Shown here piece by piece: positions 16,913 to 27,621 of a DNA stretch of 64,000 bases. The notes beneath the pieces are model-generated. The model did no database searches, was not told the origin of the DNA, and worked only from the letters and a program-made list of their open reading frames with translations. Where the stretch lies: assembly GCF_000755245.1 (NCBI RefSeq), contig NZ_BBMP01000004.1:76440-140439 (forward strand), read 5' to 3'. Position numbers and translations under genes: made by a program. This stretch comes from Halococcus sediminicola (lineage in GTDB: Archaea > Halobacteriota > Halobacteria > Halobacteriales > Halococcaceae). Positions within the stretch are counted from its first letter, which is position 1, and each line of letters begins with the position of its first letter.

Positions 16913-19221
16913 GCGACGACATCCCTGGTTCCGAACCGCTCACCACCGACCCGCCGGCACTCGATGCGCCGCAGGCATCGAACATCGCCGCAGAGCGGTT
17001 CGGGAAACGCGGAACCGCCACGGAACTGGGCGGGGAGCGAGACCGGAACTTCCGCATCGACACGGACGAGGGGGACAGATACGTTCTCAAGGTGTACAAC
17101 CGGGCGGACGACGAAGGAACAATCGATTTCCGCACGCAGGCGATACGACACATCCACGACACGGATTCCGACCTGCCGGTGATGGACGTCATTCCGACGG
17201 TCGACAGGGCCCCGTGGACGTCGGTGACCGTGGACGGCGAGACCCATCTCGTACAGCTGTTCACGTTCGTCCCCGGTCGGAGCGCGTCGTTCGAGAATCT
17301 CGACGACGATGCGCTGTACGCATACGGCGAGAGCGTGGCGCGGATGGGGCGGGCGCTGCGCGGCTTCTTCCATCCCGAAGCGGGGTACGACATCATCTGG
17401 GACCTCCGCCACGCGTCGGCACTCCGTTCGTTGCTCGACCACGTCACCGACGACCGGCGACATGACCTTGCCGAGGACGTCCTCGACCGATTCGACGAGC
17501 GCGTCGAACCCGCCTTCGGCAACCTCCGCGCGCAGGTGATTCACAACGATCTCGGGCCGGACAACGTGCTATTGGACGAGCACGACAGGGTGAGTGGTAT
17601 CACGGACTTCGGCGACCTCACCCACACGGCGCTCGTCTGTGACCTCGCCGTCGTACTCGCCAACGTGCTGAACCGCCACGACGACCCGCTTGCGGCGGCC
17701 CAGTCGGTTGTCAGAGGCTACGTGGGTGTCACGCCGCTGGAGGACGCGGAGATTCGCCTGCTGCCGGACCTCGTGGCGGCACGACTCGCCGCGAGAGGGA
17801 TCATGCACGCGTGGAAACGCGAGAAGTACGCACACAACGCCGACGACGCCGACGAGCTGTGGGAGACGTTGCTGGCGCTCGAGGGGACCGATCTCGACGC
17901 ACTGAGACGGCTCCTGCGAACCGCCGCGCAGGGAAGCGCCGTTCCATATACTCAAACCGAGACGTCCGAACTGCTCTCGCGCCGCCGGCGGGTGCTCGGT
18001 TCGGCGCGGCTCTCGTACCGTGACCCCGTCCACTTCGTCGCCGGCGACGGCGCTTGGCTGTTCGACGGGTCCGGACGGTGCTACCTCGACGCGTACAACA
18101 ACGTGCAGGTCGTCGGACACGCGAACCCCGAGGTCACTGCCGCCATCGAGACGCAAGCCCGCAAACTGACCACCAACACCCGATACCTGCACGAGTCGAC
18201 GGTCGCGCTCGCCGAGCGGCTGCTGGCGACACTGCCCGACGAGTTGGACAGAGTCATACTGGTCAATTCGGGCAGCGAGGCCAACGAGGTCGCGTGGCGG
18301 CTGGCGACCACCCGGACGGGTCGAGAGGGCGGTATCGTGACCGACCACGCCTACCACGGCATCACCGACACGACGGCGGCGCTGTCGCCGGAGAACTGGC
18401 CGGACGGCTACCGGCCATCCCACGTCGAGACCGTCTCGCCACCGGTCGGCTCCGAGTATCACGGAATCGATGCCGCCGATTCCGCGGCGACGATGGCCGA
18501 TGCGCTCGACGCGCTCGGGGAACGAGGGTCGGAAATCGCCGCGTTCCTATTCGACCCGCTGTTCGCCAGCGCCGGCATCCTCCCGCCGGAACCCGCGAAA
18601 CTCCGCCGGATGGTCGAACAGGTCCACGAGGCGGGCGGACTCGTCGTCGCCGACGAGGTGCAGGCCGGGTTCGGGCGAACCGGTTCACATATGTGGGGGT
18701 TTCAGGCGGCGGACGTCGTCCCCGACGTCGTCACGATGGGCAAGCCGATGGGCAACGGCCATCCCGTCGCGGCCGTGGCGACGCGCTCGGAGATCGCCGC
18801 GACGCTCAGGGAGCGAACCGGACTGTTCAGCACCTTCGGCGGGAACCCGGTGTCGTCGGTGGCGGCGCTCGCCGTACTCGACGTCATCGAAGACGAGGAG
18901 CTACTGGCGCACACCGCCGCGGTCGGCGACTATCTACAGGAGAGCCTGACACAACTGGCTGCACAGTACGACTCCATCGGGGAGATACGCCGGAGCGGAC
19001 TCATGGTCGGTGTCGAACTCGTACAGGACCGGGAGACGTGGACGCCGGCGACGGACGAGGCGACGGAAGTGGTCGACCGTCTCCGGCAGCGCCGCGTTCT
19101 CATCGGCGCGACCGGGAAAGCGGGGAACGTACTGAAGATTCGGCCGCCGCTGGTGTTCGAGAGCGATCACGCGGACCACCTCGTGGCGGCGCTCGATGAC
19201 GTGCTCGCTGGGTTGGAGTAG
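16909..19221 (+). CDS. fused APH-type kinase and class III PLP enzyme
   Basis: 770 aa. Residues about 25-300 are an aminoglycoside-phosphotransferase-fold kinase: catalytic loop [12 protein letters not shown] (His212, Asp214, Asn219) and metal-binding Asp233 in ITDFGD. Residues about 355-770 are a class III aminotransferase fold: [34 protein letters not shown], and the PLP lysine Lys612 in [12 protein letters not shown]. In animals the separate homologues are hydroxylysine kinase and the phospho-lyases acting on phosphohydroxylysine or phosphoethanolamine. The fusion suggests phosphorylation of an amino alcohol followed by elimination of phosphate and ammonia. The substrate is inference. Confidence 0.85.
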   Translation: MSDDIPGSEPLTTDPPALDAPQASNIAAERFGKRGTATELGGERDRNFRIDTDEGDRYVLKVYNRADDEGTIDFRTQAIRHIHDTDSDLPVMDVIPTVDRAPWTSVTVDGETHLVQLFTFVPGRSASFENLDDDALYAYGESVARMGRALRGFFHPEAGYDIIWDLRHASALRSLLDHVTDDRRHDLAEDVLDRFDERVEPAFGNLRAQVIHNDLGPDNVLLDEHDRVSGITDFGDLTHTALVCDLAVVLANVLNRHDDPLAAAQSVVRGYVGVTPLEDAEIRLLPDLVAARLAARGIMHAWKREKYAHNADDADELWETLLALEGTDLDALRRLLRTAAQGSAVPYTQTETSELLSRRRRVLGSARLSYRDPVHFVAGDGAWLFDGSGRCYLDAYNNVQVVGHANPEVTAAIETQARKLTTNTRYLHESTVALAERLLATLPDELDRVILVNSGSEANEVAWRLATTRTGREGGIVTDHAYHGITDTTAALSPENWPDGYRPSHVETVSPPVGSEYHGIDAADSAATMADALDALGERGSEIAAFLFDPLFASAGILPPEPAKLRRMVEQVHEAGGLVVADEVQAGFGRTGSHMWGFQAADVVPDVVTMGKPMGNGHPVAAVATRSEIAATLRERTGLFSTFGGNPVSSVAALAVLDVIEDEELLAHTAAVGDYLQESLTQLAAQYDSIGEIRRSGLMVGVELVQDRETWTPATDEATEVVDRLRQRRVLIGATGKAGNVLKIRPPLVFESDHADHLVAALDDVLAGLE

Positions 19222-19378
19222 GTTCACGACTCGGTGGAATGGGTGTGGTTTGGCTCTTCGACGGCTCTATCGCGATCGATTAACGCCGTCGCGACCCCCC
19301 GATTCCATGCCAATCTTTTTGGTCACATGGCGGGAGTATAACGTGGGAGTGGGTCACTCCCGGAGGAGACACTCACAC

Positions 19379-20014
19379 ATGGAATTCAGTGGGACGTTCG
19401 AACTCGACGACACGACGACCGAGGAAGTGTGGCTCGCGCTCTCGGACCCGGTGATGATCGCACACGCGCTGCCGGGTTGTGAGTTCCTCGTCGAGGTCGA
19501 GGACACGAACCCGGACTTCGACGCCCTCCGCGAGGAGTATAGCGAGAGGGACGTCGAACCGACCTCGGACCCGGAAGTCATCGCCGAGCGCGCCTTCGAG
19601 GAAGGGAATCATTACGCCGGCATCGTCGGCATCAGCATCGGTCCGGTGAATCCGACCTTCGAGACGGTGGTGACCATCGACGAGCGCGACCAGCCGTACA
19701 TGGAGGCCTCGGGGGAGGGGTCGGCCGGCGACAGTTCCTTCGAGATGACCTCGTGGATGGATCTGACCGACGTCGACGACGGCGTCGAAGTCGAGTGGCA
19801 GACCGAGGCCGACGTGTTCGGGCGCATCGCGGGGATGGGCCAGCGCGTCATCAACCCGGCGGCCAACCAGGTCGTCAAGCGGTTCTTCTCGTCGGTCCAG
19901 GACGAACTACGCGAGCGCGAAATCGCCGAAGGCGGCGAAGTCGAAGCGGCCGAATCGACCGACGACGACCGCGGCATCGTCGACCGCATTCTCGGCCGAT
20001 CGGAAGGAAACTAA
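19379..20014 (+). CDS. coxG: CoxG-like SRPBCC protein
   Basis: 211 aa. The N-terminus MEFSGTFELDDTTTEEVWLALSDP is typical of CO dehydrogenase subunit G (SRPBCC/START-like pocket), which helps membrane recruitment or assembly of the molybdo-flavoenzyme. It has an acidic insertion (about residues 45-60) and a basic-acidic tail. It starts the cluster: its TAA is three bases before the CoxS start. The longer reading from 19196 is a read-through of the preceding gene end. Confidence 0.82.
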   Translation: MEFSGTFELDDTTTEEVWLALSDPVMIAHALPGCEFLVEVEDTNPDFDALREEYSERDVEPTSDPEVIAERAFEEGNHYAGIVGISIGPVNPTFETVVTIDERDQPYMEASGEGSAGDSSFEMTSWMDLTDVDDGVEVEWQTEADVFGRIAGMGQRVINPAANQVVKRFFSSVQDELREREIAEGGEVEAAESTDDDRGIVDRILGRSEGN

Positions 20015-20017
20015 CAC

Positions 20018-20530
20018 ATGACAGAACACGACATCGAGATTGCGGTCAACGGCACGGAACACGAACTCACCGTCGATTCACGGACGCTGCTCGTCCACGC
20101 TCTGCGCGACGAGTTGGGCTATACAGGGACGAATATCGGCTGTGAAAGTTCGACCTGTGGGGCCTGTACGGTGCATTTGGACGGCGACGCGGTGAAATCC
20201 TGTACGCTACTGGCGGTACAGGCCGATGGCAGCGAGGTCGGCACCGTCGAAGGACTCGCCGACGACGGCAGCTACGCCCCGATTCAGGAAGGGTTTCAGA
20301 AGGAGCACGGTCTCCAGTGTGGCTACTGCACGCCCGGGATGATGCTCGCGGCGAACGACCTGCTGGAGCGCAACCCCGACCCCGACGAGGAAGAGATTCG
20401 GGAAGCGATCGAGGGCAACCTCTGTCGGTGTACGGGCTATCAGAACATCGTCAACGCCGTCGAGTTCGCCGCCGACGAGATGGCCGAGGTTGCGGCGGAC
20501 GGAAGCGGCGAACCCGCAGGGAGTGACTGA
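20018..20530 (+). CDS. coxS: CO dehydrogenase/xanthine dehydrogenase family small subunit, 2x[2Fe-2S]
   Basis: 170 aa. The ferredoxin-type cluster is [15 protein letters not shown] with a further Cys in VKSC. The C-terminal alpha-helical cluster uses [10 protein letters not shown] and [10 protein letters not shown]. It carries electrons from the Mo site to FAD. It is two bases from the large subunit gene. All eight cluster cysteines are visible, so the protein should be functional. Confidence 0.92.
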   Translation: MTEHDIEIAVNGTEHELTVDSRTLLVHALRDELGYTGTNIGCESSTCGACTVHLDGDAVKSCTLLAVQADGSEVGTVEGLADDGSYAPIQEGFQKEHGLQCGYCTPGMMLAANDLLERNPDPDEEEIREAIEGNLCRCTGYQNIVNAVEFAADEMAEVAADGSGEPAGSD

Positions 20531-20532
20531 AC

Positions 20533-22995
20533 ATGGGAATCGAGACCATCACATCGGACGAACTCGACGTCGAATCGGTACTCGGCTCGGCGGTCGAGCG
20601 CCGCGAGGACCCCGCGCTCATCACGGGCGAGGCCGAATACACAGACGACATCCAGCGGCCGAACATGGCCCACATGGCCGTCCTCAGAAGCCAGTACGGC
20701 CACGCGAGGATCGACGGGATAGACACCAGCGCGGCCGAAGAAATGGACGGGGTCATCGGTGTCTACACCGCCGACGACCTCGACGTCCCCGGCGAGATAC
20801 CCGTCGGCTGGCTGCTCGACAGCCTCCGAACGCCGGTCCACCCGCTGCTGGCGGGCGACGTGGCGCGCTATCAGGGCGACGGCATCGCGGTCGTGGTCGC
20901 CGAGGAGCGCTCCATCGCGGGCGACGCGCGCGACGCCATCGAGGTCGAGTACGAACGCCTCGATGCGGTCACGGATCCCAAGGAAGCCGTCGAAGACGGC
21001 GCGCCGGTGGTCCACGACGATTTGGAGGATAACACAGCCTTCGACTGGGAGATCGGCGACGCCGACGAGACGGACGACGCCTTCGCGAACGCGGCCCACA
21101 CCGCCGAGGTCGACCTCACGAATCAGCGACTGATCCCGAACGCGATGGAGCCGCGCGCGACCGTCGCCGAGTACAAACCCGGTACCGAGGAACTGGAGGT
21201 GCACCTGACCTCCCAGAACCCGCATCTCCACCGCCAGTTGATGTCCGGGGTGCTGGACGTGCCCGAGCACAAACTCCACATCGTCGCGCCCGACGTCGGC
21301 GGCGGGTTCGGTTCGAAGATCCACCACTACCCGGACGAGGCGCTCGCGTGCTGGTGTGCGATGGAAACCGGACGGCCCGTCAAGTGGACCGCCACGCGCA
21401 CCGAAACCTACCTCACCGACGCCCACGGCCGCGACCACGTCTCACACGCCGAACTGGCGATGGACGAGGAAGGAACGATCACTGGGATGCGCGTCAAGAC
21501 CTACGCGGGGATGGGCGCGTATCTCTCGACGTTCGCGCCTGCAGTCCCCACATACCTCTACGGCACCCTCCTGTCGGGCCAGTACGACATCCCGGCCATC
21601 CACTGTAACGTGGTCGGCGCGTTCACCAACGGCGCACCCGTCGATGCGTATCGGGGTGCAGGAAGGCCGGAGGCACTGTATCTCGTCGAGCGCATCATTA
21701 CCCTCGGCGCGCGCGAGATGGGGATGGATCCCGCCGAATTCAGGCGGCAGAACTTCGTCCCCGAAGACGACTTCCCCCACCAGACGCCCGTCGCCGTCGA
21801 ATACGACAGCGGCAACTACGAACCGGCGCTCGACAAAGCCCTCGAAGCCGTGGGCTACGACGATCTCCGAGAGCGACAAGCGGAACTGCGCGAGGAGGGT
21901 CGATACTTGGGCATCGGACTATCGAGCTACATCGAGGCCTGTGGGCTCGCACCATCCGAACTCGCGGGTCAACTCGGCGCACAGGCCGGCCTCTGGGAGT
22001 CCGGTCTCGTGCGAGTCCACCCCACAGGAAAAGTCACGGCGTTCTGTGGCACCTCTGGGCACGGCCAGGGTCACGAGACGACGTATGCCCAGATCGTTTC
22101 GGACGAACTGGGGATCCCCTACGACGACATCGAGATCGTCGAGGGTGACACCGATGAAATCCCACAGGGGATGGGCACGTATGGCTCGCGCTCGGCGGCC
22201 GTCGGCGGAAGCGCGCTGGCGACAAGTTCACAAAAAGTCGTCGAGAAAGCGAAGAAGATCGCCGCCCACCAACTGGAGGCCAGCGAGGAGGACATCGAGT
22301 TCAGCAATGGAGAATTTTCGGTTGCAGGAGCGCCCGAGCGCTCGATGCACATCCAGGACGTGGCCGCCCAGTCGTATCTCGCCCACGACATGCCGGAGGG
22401 CATCGAACCGGGGCTCGAAGAGACCTCCTTCTACGACCCTGACAACTTCGTCTTCCCGTTCGGGACCCACATCGCGGTCGTGGAGGTCGACCCCGAAACG
22501 GGCGAGATCGAGTTCGAGAACTACGTTGCTGTGGACGACGTCGGCCCACAGATCAACCCGAAGATCGTCGAGGGACAGGTCCACGGCGGCGTCGCACAGG
22601 GTATCGGACAGGCACTCTACGAGGGGGCCGAGTACGATAGTAATGGGACGCTCGTCACGGGGTCGATGCAGGACTACGTGGTGCCGAAGGCCGAGCACAT
22701 TCCACGGATGGAGACCGATTCGACCGTGACGCCCTCGCCGCACAACCCGCTCGGCGTCAAGGGTGTCGGCGAGGCAGGCACCATCGCGGCTCCGCAGGCC
22801 GTGGTGAACGCCGTCACGGACGCACTCCAACCGTTCGGCATCGACCACATCGACATGCCGCTCACGAACGAGCGAGTCTGGCGCGCGGTGAACGACGCCC
22901 CGAGCGCCGAGGACGGAGGCAGCGAGGCGGTTGCGGACGGCGGCGAGCGCGCCGAAGACGAGCCGTCCGGAAGCGACGAGGGAGGTGAGAACTGA
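20533..22995 (+). CDS. coxL: form-II CO dehydrogenase-like molybdopterin large subunit
   Basis: 820 aa. Molybdopterin contacts include DVGGGFGSKIHHYP, GTSGHGQGHETTYAQ and GVGEAGTIAAPQAV, the last with the active-site Glu. The active-site loop reads AYRGAGRPEALY, the form-II/BMS signature; it is not AYRCSFR of true form-I CO dehydrogenases. The substrate may therefore be CO at low efficiency, or another carbonyl, heterocyclic or aldehyde compound. It ends in an acidic 40-residue tail. Order is S-L-M, with TGATG overlap into the medium subunit. Confidence 0.9.
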   Translation: MGIETITSDELDVESVLGSAVERREDPALITGEAEYTDDIQRPNMAHMAVLRSQYGHARIDGIDTSAAEEMDGVIGVYTADDLDVPGEIPVGWLLDSLRTPVHPLLAGDVARYQGDGIAVVVAEERSIAGDARDAIEVEYERLDAVTDPKEAVEDGAPVVHDDLEDNTAFDWEIGDADETDDAFANAAHTAEVDLTNQRLIPNAMEPRATVAEYKPGTEELEVHLTSQNPHLHRQLMSGVLDVPEHKLHIVAPDVGGGFGSKIHHYPDEALACWCAMETGRPVKWTATRTETYLTDAHGRDHVSHAELAMDEEGTITGMRVKTYAGMGAYLSTFAPAVPTYLYGTLLSGQYDIPAIHCNVVGAFTNGAPVDAYRGAGRPEALYLVERIITLGAREMGMDPAEFRRQNFVPEDDFPHQTPVAVEYDSGNYEPALDKALEAVGYDDLRERQAELREEGRYLGIGLSSYIEACGLAPSELAGQLGAQAGLWESGLVRVHPTGKVTAFCGTSGHGQGHETTYAQIVSDELGIPYDDIEIVEGDTDEIPQGMGTYGSRSAAVGGSALATSSQKVVEKAKKIAAHQLEASEEDIEFSNGEFSVAGAPERSMHIQDVAAQSYLAHDMPEGIEPGLEETSFYDPDNFVFPFGTHIAVVEVDPETGEIEFENYVAVDDVGPQINPKIVEGQVHGGVAQGIGQALYEGAEYDSNGTLVTGSMQDYVVPKAEHIPRMETDSTVTPSPHNPLGVKGVGEAGTIAAPQAVVNAVTDALQPFGIDHIDMPLTNERVWRAVNDAPSAEDGGSEAVADGGERAEDEPSGSDEGGEN

Positions 22996-23873
22996 TGTAT
23001 CCCGACGAGTTCGACTACTACAAGGCCGATAGCGTCCAGGAGGCACTCTCGCTGCTCGACGAGCACTCCGATACGGAGGCAGAACTGCTCGCTGGCGGCC
23101 ACAGTCTCCTACCGGCGATGAAAACGGGATTATCGAGTCCGGATGTCCTCATCGACATCAGCGGTGTCGACGAGATGCAGGGCATCACGGTCGATGGCGA
23201 CACGCTCTCGATCGGCGCGATGACGCGCTACAGTGACCTCGTCGACTCCGAGGACGTGAGCGAACACGCCCCGGCGCTCGCGGCGGCCGTCGCGCAGGTC
23301 GGCGACGTCCAGGTCAGAAATCGCGGTACTATCGGTGGGAACCTCGCCCACGCCGACCCGGCGGCGGACCTGCCGGGCGCGGCGCTCGCCTCGGATGCGA
23401 CGCTCGTCGTCGAGGGTCCCGACGGCGAGCGCGAAATTCCGGCTGACGACTTCTTCTTCGGGATGTACACGACCGACGTCGGTCCCGACGAACTGCTCAC
23501 GCGCGTCGAGATACCCTCGGCCGCCGGCGCGCGCGGGGCCTATGCGAAGAAGCCGAGTCCCTCGTCGGGCTACGCGATGGTCGGCGTCGCCGCCCTGCTC
23601 GAAACCGACGGCGACGGCGTCACGTCGGCGCGCGTCGGCGCGAACGGCGTAATGGACCACGGCGTGCGCCTTTCGCCCGTCGAGGACGCGCTCGCCGACG
23701 GCGACGACATCGGGACGGCCGCGAGCCACGCCGGCGACGACCTCGACGTGGACATGATGATGTCCGACCTGCAGGCCTCGAACGAGTTCCGCGCCCAACT
23801 GCTCGAAGTCTACACCGAGCGGGCGCTGACGGACGCGATGGACGCCGGCTCGTCGTCGGCCGCGGCCGACTGA
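22995..23873 (+). CDS. coxM: CO dehydrogenase family medium subunit, FAD-binding
   Basis: 292 aa. The FAD-binding motifs are LLAGGHSLLPAMKTGL and RNRGTIGGNLAHADPAADLP, followed by the CO_deh_flav_C domain. It passes electrons from the 2Fe-2S subunit to the respiratory chain. It overlaps the CoxL stop by one base. The 254 bases after it contain a GGGTTTTACGC box near 23983 that may drive the maturation genes. Confidence 0.9.
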   Translation: MYPDEFDYYKADSVQEALSLLDEHSDTEAELLAGGHSLLPAMKTGLSSPDVLIDISGVDEMQGITVDGDTLSIGAMTRYSDLVDSEDVSEHAPALAAAVAQVGDVQVRNRGTIGGNLAHADPAADLPGAALASDATLVVEGPDGEREIPADDFFFGMYTTDVGPDELLTRVEIPSAAGARGAYAKKPSPSSGYAMVGVAALLETDGDGVTSARVGANGVMDHGVRLSPVEDALADGDDIGTAASHAGDDLDVDMMMSDLQASNEFRAQLLEVYTERALTDAMDAGSSSAAAD

Positions 23874-24127
23874 GCCCGCTATCCTTTTCGACGGTTTCGG
23901 CCGTCGTCGAGCGATCTGGCGAGCGCGGATGTTCCCCGAGTCGGTGAGCATCCGTCCGGTGGTTCGTGACGGTGGACTGACGAACGGGTTTTACGCATCG
24001 GTGCGTTACGTGCGGGCGTGCCACAACCAACGTTCCGTATCGTGCGCTGTGGACCGATCCCAACACCGCCGGGGGGCGCTCGACGGCCGGCGTCGTCGAC
24101 CGGTCGCCGGCGGGCTGTGGAGGGTGA

Positions 24128-25033
24128 ATGAGCGACGCCGCCACCGGGTTCAGTGACGTGACCACGGCCGACGTCCGGGCGGCCTTCGAGTCGGAGAACT
24201 ACGTCGCCGACGACGACATCGTTACAACCGTCGAACTGGCGCTGCGACTCGGCAAGCCGCTGCTCGTCGAGGGCGAACCGGGCGCGGGCAAGACCGAGCT
24301 CGCCAAAGTCCTCGCGGGGGGGTTCGACGCCGAACTCCTTCGGCTCCAGTGTTACGAGGGACTGACCGCCGAGAGCGCGCTCTACGAGTGGAACTACACG
24401 AAACAGCTGCTGAGCATGCAGAGCGCGGAGGGTGGCGAGTCAGTCTTCGACGAGGAACATCTGCTCGAACGTCCGCTGCTGAGCGCGCTCCGCGGCGAGG
24501 GTCGACGAGTGTTGCTCATCGATGAGGTGGACCGTGCCGACGAGGAGTTCGAGGCACTCCTTCTGGAGGTTCTCTCTGACTTTCAGGTGAGCGTTCCCGA
24601 GTTAGGGACCGTACGCGCACGGACCCCGCCGGTCGTGATCATCACCTCGAATCGAACCCGAGGGCTGTCGGACGCGCTCAAGCGCCGGTGTCTGTTCTTG
24701 CACGTCGCGCCGCCGACCTTCGAGAAAGAGCGCGCCATCGTCGAGCGCAAGGTGCCCGAACTCGGTAGGACTGTGGCCGCCGAACTCTGTGCGATGACCG
24801 GACGACTGCGCGAGGAGCCGCTGCTCAAACCGCCCGGCGCGGCCGAGACCATCGACTGGGCGCGGGCGGTCGCCGCGCTGCGCGATGGCGGGGATAGCGC
24901 TCTCGACGACGAGACGGTCGAACGCACGCTCGGCTGTCTCTTGAAGGAAGTCGAGGACATCGAGCGCGTCGACCAAGAACTACTAGTATCGCTGCGCGAG
25001 GCCGCCGAGCGCGCCCGCACGGAGGCCGATTGA
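24128..25033 (+). CDS. coxD: MoxR/CoxD-type AAA+ ATPase
   Basis: 301 aa. Walker A is GEPGAGKTEL (about residue 53), Walker B VLLIDEVDRAD, with the sensor region VVIITSNRTR. In carboxydotrophs CoxD works with the VWA protein CoxE to install the sulfurated Cu/Mo site or remodel the apo-enzyme. It overlaps the next gene by one base (TGATG). Its placement after coxGSLM matches known maturation clusters. Confidence 0.88.
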   Translation: MSDAATGFSDVTTADVRAAFESENYVADDDIVTTVELALRLGKPLLVEGEPGAGKTELAKVLAGGFDAELLRLQCYEGLTAESALYEWNYTKQLLSMQSAEGGESVFDEEHLLERPLLSALRGEGRRVLLIDEVDRADEEFEALLLEVLSDFQVSVPELGTVRARTPPVVIITSNRTRGLSDALKRRCLFLHVAPPTFEKERAIVERKVPELGRTVAAELCAMTGRLREEPLLKPPGAAETIDWARAVAALRDGGDSALDDETVERTLGCLLKEVEDIERVDQELLVSLREAAERARTEAD

Positions 25034-26310
25034 TGGACCCCGCCGAGCACGCCCGCGAGGAACTCGTGCGATTCGTGCGCGCACTCCGCCGGGCGGGCGT
25101 CGCCGTCCCCGCCAACGCCGGCACGACGGCCGCCAGTGCGCTCGCCGCCGTCGGACTAGCCGACCGCGAACGCGTGCGGGTCGCCCTCCGGGCGTCGCTC
25201 ATCACCAAAGGAGAGGACGAAGGGACGTTCGACGAACTGTTCGCGGAGTTCTGGCGACGGCTCACCGCCGGACTCGATCCGAGCGGTCCCGCCGAGCGAC
25301 CCGAAAACCCGCCGGATGGCGGTCTCGCGCCGCTCGGGGCCGACCCAGCCCCCGGCGAGCACGCCGACTCCGACGGTGAGAACGACGAGCGCGATGGGGA
25401 GGAGGGCGAACGGAGCGGGTTGGGCGCGGTGGTCGGTCGCGGGGCCGGAGAGGCCGGCGAGGAGGTGACGGCGGCACGATACAGCCCGACGGGCCAACGA
25501 GAGGCGATTTCGTCGTTCGCCGTTCCCGACACGGAGGGGTTCGACGATGCGTTCGACGAGTTGACGCGCGCGCTCGCCGAACTTGCGGGCCGGCGCTGGA
25601 CCGGCGGCGAGGAGCGCCCCGACGTCAGGCGTGCGCTCCGGGCGAGCCTTGGCACTGGTGGTGCGGTCGTCGATCTCCCGCGACGCGAGCGGGCGCGGAC
25701 GGCGGTGCGGGCGCGCGTGGTCGTCGACGTGAGCCGGTCGGTACTCGACGTCGTCGAGCGGCCCTTCTTGCTTCGTTTTCTCCAGCGTGCGCACGCGGAG
25801 TGGCGCGATACACGGACATTCTTCTTCGACGAGGACCTCCGGGAGGTCACCGACTCCTTCGACGCACCGAGTTCGGGCGCGGCGCTCGCCGCTCTCGAAC
25901 GCGCCGAGACCGAATGGGGCGGCGGCACGCATCTTGGAAGATCGCTCGACCGCCTCCGCACCGATTTTCCATACTCGGTCGACCGCCGGTCGGTGCTGAT
26001 CGTCGTCAGCGACGGACTGGAGATGGGCGATGTATCGGCCCTCGAAACGGCGCTGTCGGGGCTTTCACGGACGGCGAGCGCGGTGCTCTGGCTGAACCCG
26101 CTCGCGGCTTCGCCGGAGTACGAGCCGACGGCTCGCGGGATGGCCGCCGCGCTTCCGTATCTCGACGGATTGTTCGCGTTCGCCGGGCCAGCCGACCTCG
26201 TCGACCTCGCCCGGCAGCTCCGACGAGAGGGTCCCCACGGCTCCATCGGCTACGAACACGACGCGTGGCGAACCGAGCGACGAACGACTCACCAAACACA
26301 AACGACATGA
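25033..26310 (+). CDS. coxE: CoxE-like VWA domain protein
   Basis: 425 aa. The N-terminus is helical. A central Glu/Asp-rich linker (about residues 85-150) is followed by a VWA domain with MIDAS DVSRS and ILIVVSDGLEMGD-like beta strands. It is the partner of the MoxR ATPase in chaperoning CO-dehydrogenase-type enzymes. Translation starts at the ATG overlapping the ATPase stop; a TTG one codon upstream is not needed. Its own stop overlaps the XdhC-like start. Confidence 0.85.
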   Translation: MDPAEHAREELVRFVRALRRAGVAVPANAGTTAASALAAVGLADRERVRVALRASLITKGEDEGTFDELFAEFWRRLTAGLDPSGPAERPENPPDGGLAPLGADPAPGEHADSDGENDERDGEEGERSGLGAVVGRGAGEAGEEVTAARYSPTGQREAISSFAVPDTEGFDDAFDELTRALAELAGRRWTGGEERPDVRRALRASLGTGGAVVDLPRRERARTAVRARVVVDVSRSVLDVVERPFLLRFLQRAHAEWRDTRTFFFDEDLREVTDSFDAPSSGAALAALERAETEWGGGTHLGRSLDRLRTDFPYSVDRRSVLIVVSDGLEMGDVSALETALSGLSRTASAVLWLNPLAASPEYEPTARGMAAALPYLDGLFAFAGPADLVDLARQLRREGPHGSIGYEHDAWRTERRTTHQTQTT

Positions 26311-27431
26311 CCGACACGAACTGGGGAATGGTCGAAACGGACGTACTGGCAGCGATCGGCAACGCGATCGAGAGGGAGCGCGAGGCGGTGCTTGCGACCG
26401 TCATCGACGTCGAGGGCAGTGCGTACCGCCGCCCCGGCGCGAAGATGCTCATCGACGAGGACGGCGGCGCGGGCAGCCTCACCGCTGGTTGCCTCGAAGA
26501 CGAGGTGCGGGAACTGGCGAGTGAGGTCCTCGACGCGGGCCGGCCCCGCATCGAGACCTACGACCTGATGGGTGACGACGACGTCTGGGGTCTCGGCATG
26601 GGCTGTAACGGGATCATCACCGTGTTGCTCGAACCGCTCGAGGCGAGCTATCGACCGGCCGTCGAGCACGTGACGAACGGTATCGACTGTGCGGTCGTCA
26701 CGGTCACCGGCGGCGACCGCCCGCTCGGCGAGCGCGGGGTGTACGACTCCGAAGACGGGTTTGTGGGTGATCTGCCCGAGTGGATGACTGAGAGACTGGC
26801 CGAACCGACGACGGCGCTCCTCGAAGCGGGGCGGAGCGAAACGGTCGAAGTGGAAACGGACGAGGGCACCGTCGAGGTGTTCGTCGACGGCATCGAAGCG
26901 CCCTCGAAACTCGTCGTGGTCGGTTCGGGACCCGACGTCGGTCCAGTAATCGAACTCGCAGCGCGGGTCGGTCTCCGGAGCACGGTCGTCGCCTTCCGCG
27001 GTGCGCTGTCTGCCGGTGATTTTCCCGCGGCCGACGCGGTTCGCACCACTTCGCCACCGAAACTGCGCGAAGCGGTCGACTTCGACGACGACACCCACGT
27101 GGTGGTGATGACGCACAACTTCATTGACGACCGCCTCGCGCTCGAAGAGTTGCTCGCAACCCCCGTGCCGTACATCGGTCTGATGGGGCCACACGAACGC
27201 TTCGAGGAGATATGCGAGGAGTTCGCCGCGGAGGGCGTGGAACTCGCCGAAGAGGACATCAACCGTATCTACACGCCCATCGGTCTCGACCTCGGCGGTG
27301 ATTCTCCCTATCGCATCGCCTACAGCATCGTCGCCGAGGTGCTCGCGGTCGAAAGCGATCGAACGCCGCGACACCTCGCCGAGCACACCGGCCCGATTCA
27401 CGAGCGCCAGGCCATCGGCGGGGCCGAATAG
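26307..27431 (+). CDS. XdhC/CoxI family maturation factor
   Basis: 374 aa. The N-terminal XdhC_CoxI domain has VEGSAYRRPGAKMLI and SLTAGCLEDEV. The C-terminal Rossmann domain (from KLVVVGSGPDVGPVIELA) ends with YIGLMGPHERFEEI. XdhC proteins bind molybdenum cofactor and help its sulfuration and insertion. It completes the G-S-L-M-D-E-F type cluster. It is the last well-ordered, GC-rich gene before the island. Confidence 0.88.
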   Translation: MTDTNWGMVETDVLAAIGNAIEREREAVLATVIDVEGSAYRRPGAKMLIDEDGGAGSLTAGCLEDEVRELASEVLDAGRPRIETYDLMGDDDVWGLGMGCNGIITVLLEPLEASYRPAVEHVTNGIDCAVVTVTGGDRPLGERGVYDSEDGFVGDLPEWMTERLAEPTTALLEAGRSETVEVETDEGTVEVFVDGIEAPSKLVVVGSGPDVGPVIELAARVGLRSTVVAFRGALSAGDFPAADAVRTTSPPKLREAVDFDDDTHVVVMTHNFIDDRLALEELLATPVPYIGLMGPHERFEEICEEFAAEGVELAEEDINRIYTPIGLDLGGDSPYRIAYSIVAEVLAVESDRTPRHLAEHTGPIHERQAIGGAE

Positions 27432-27621
27432 CGTAGTGGGCATGATATAGCAGCATGTAGTTTACTGGTTGGGCTTGGAACAACTATCACGCTCGAATTT
27501 CGGGAAAATCCATCAAGTAGCTAGGAAACGGTCGTGCGGACACTTGGAAAGGACTGCGGTAGTGCTGCTGACGGGTGACCGGTAGCGATAAATGGTATCC
27601 AGCGCACTCGGTACTAGTCAG

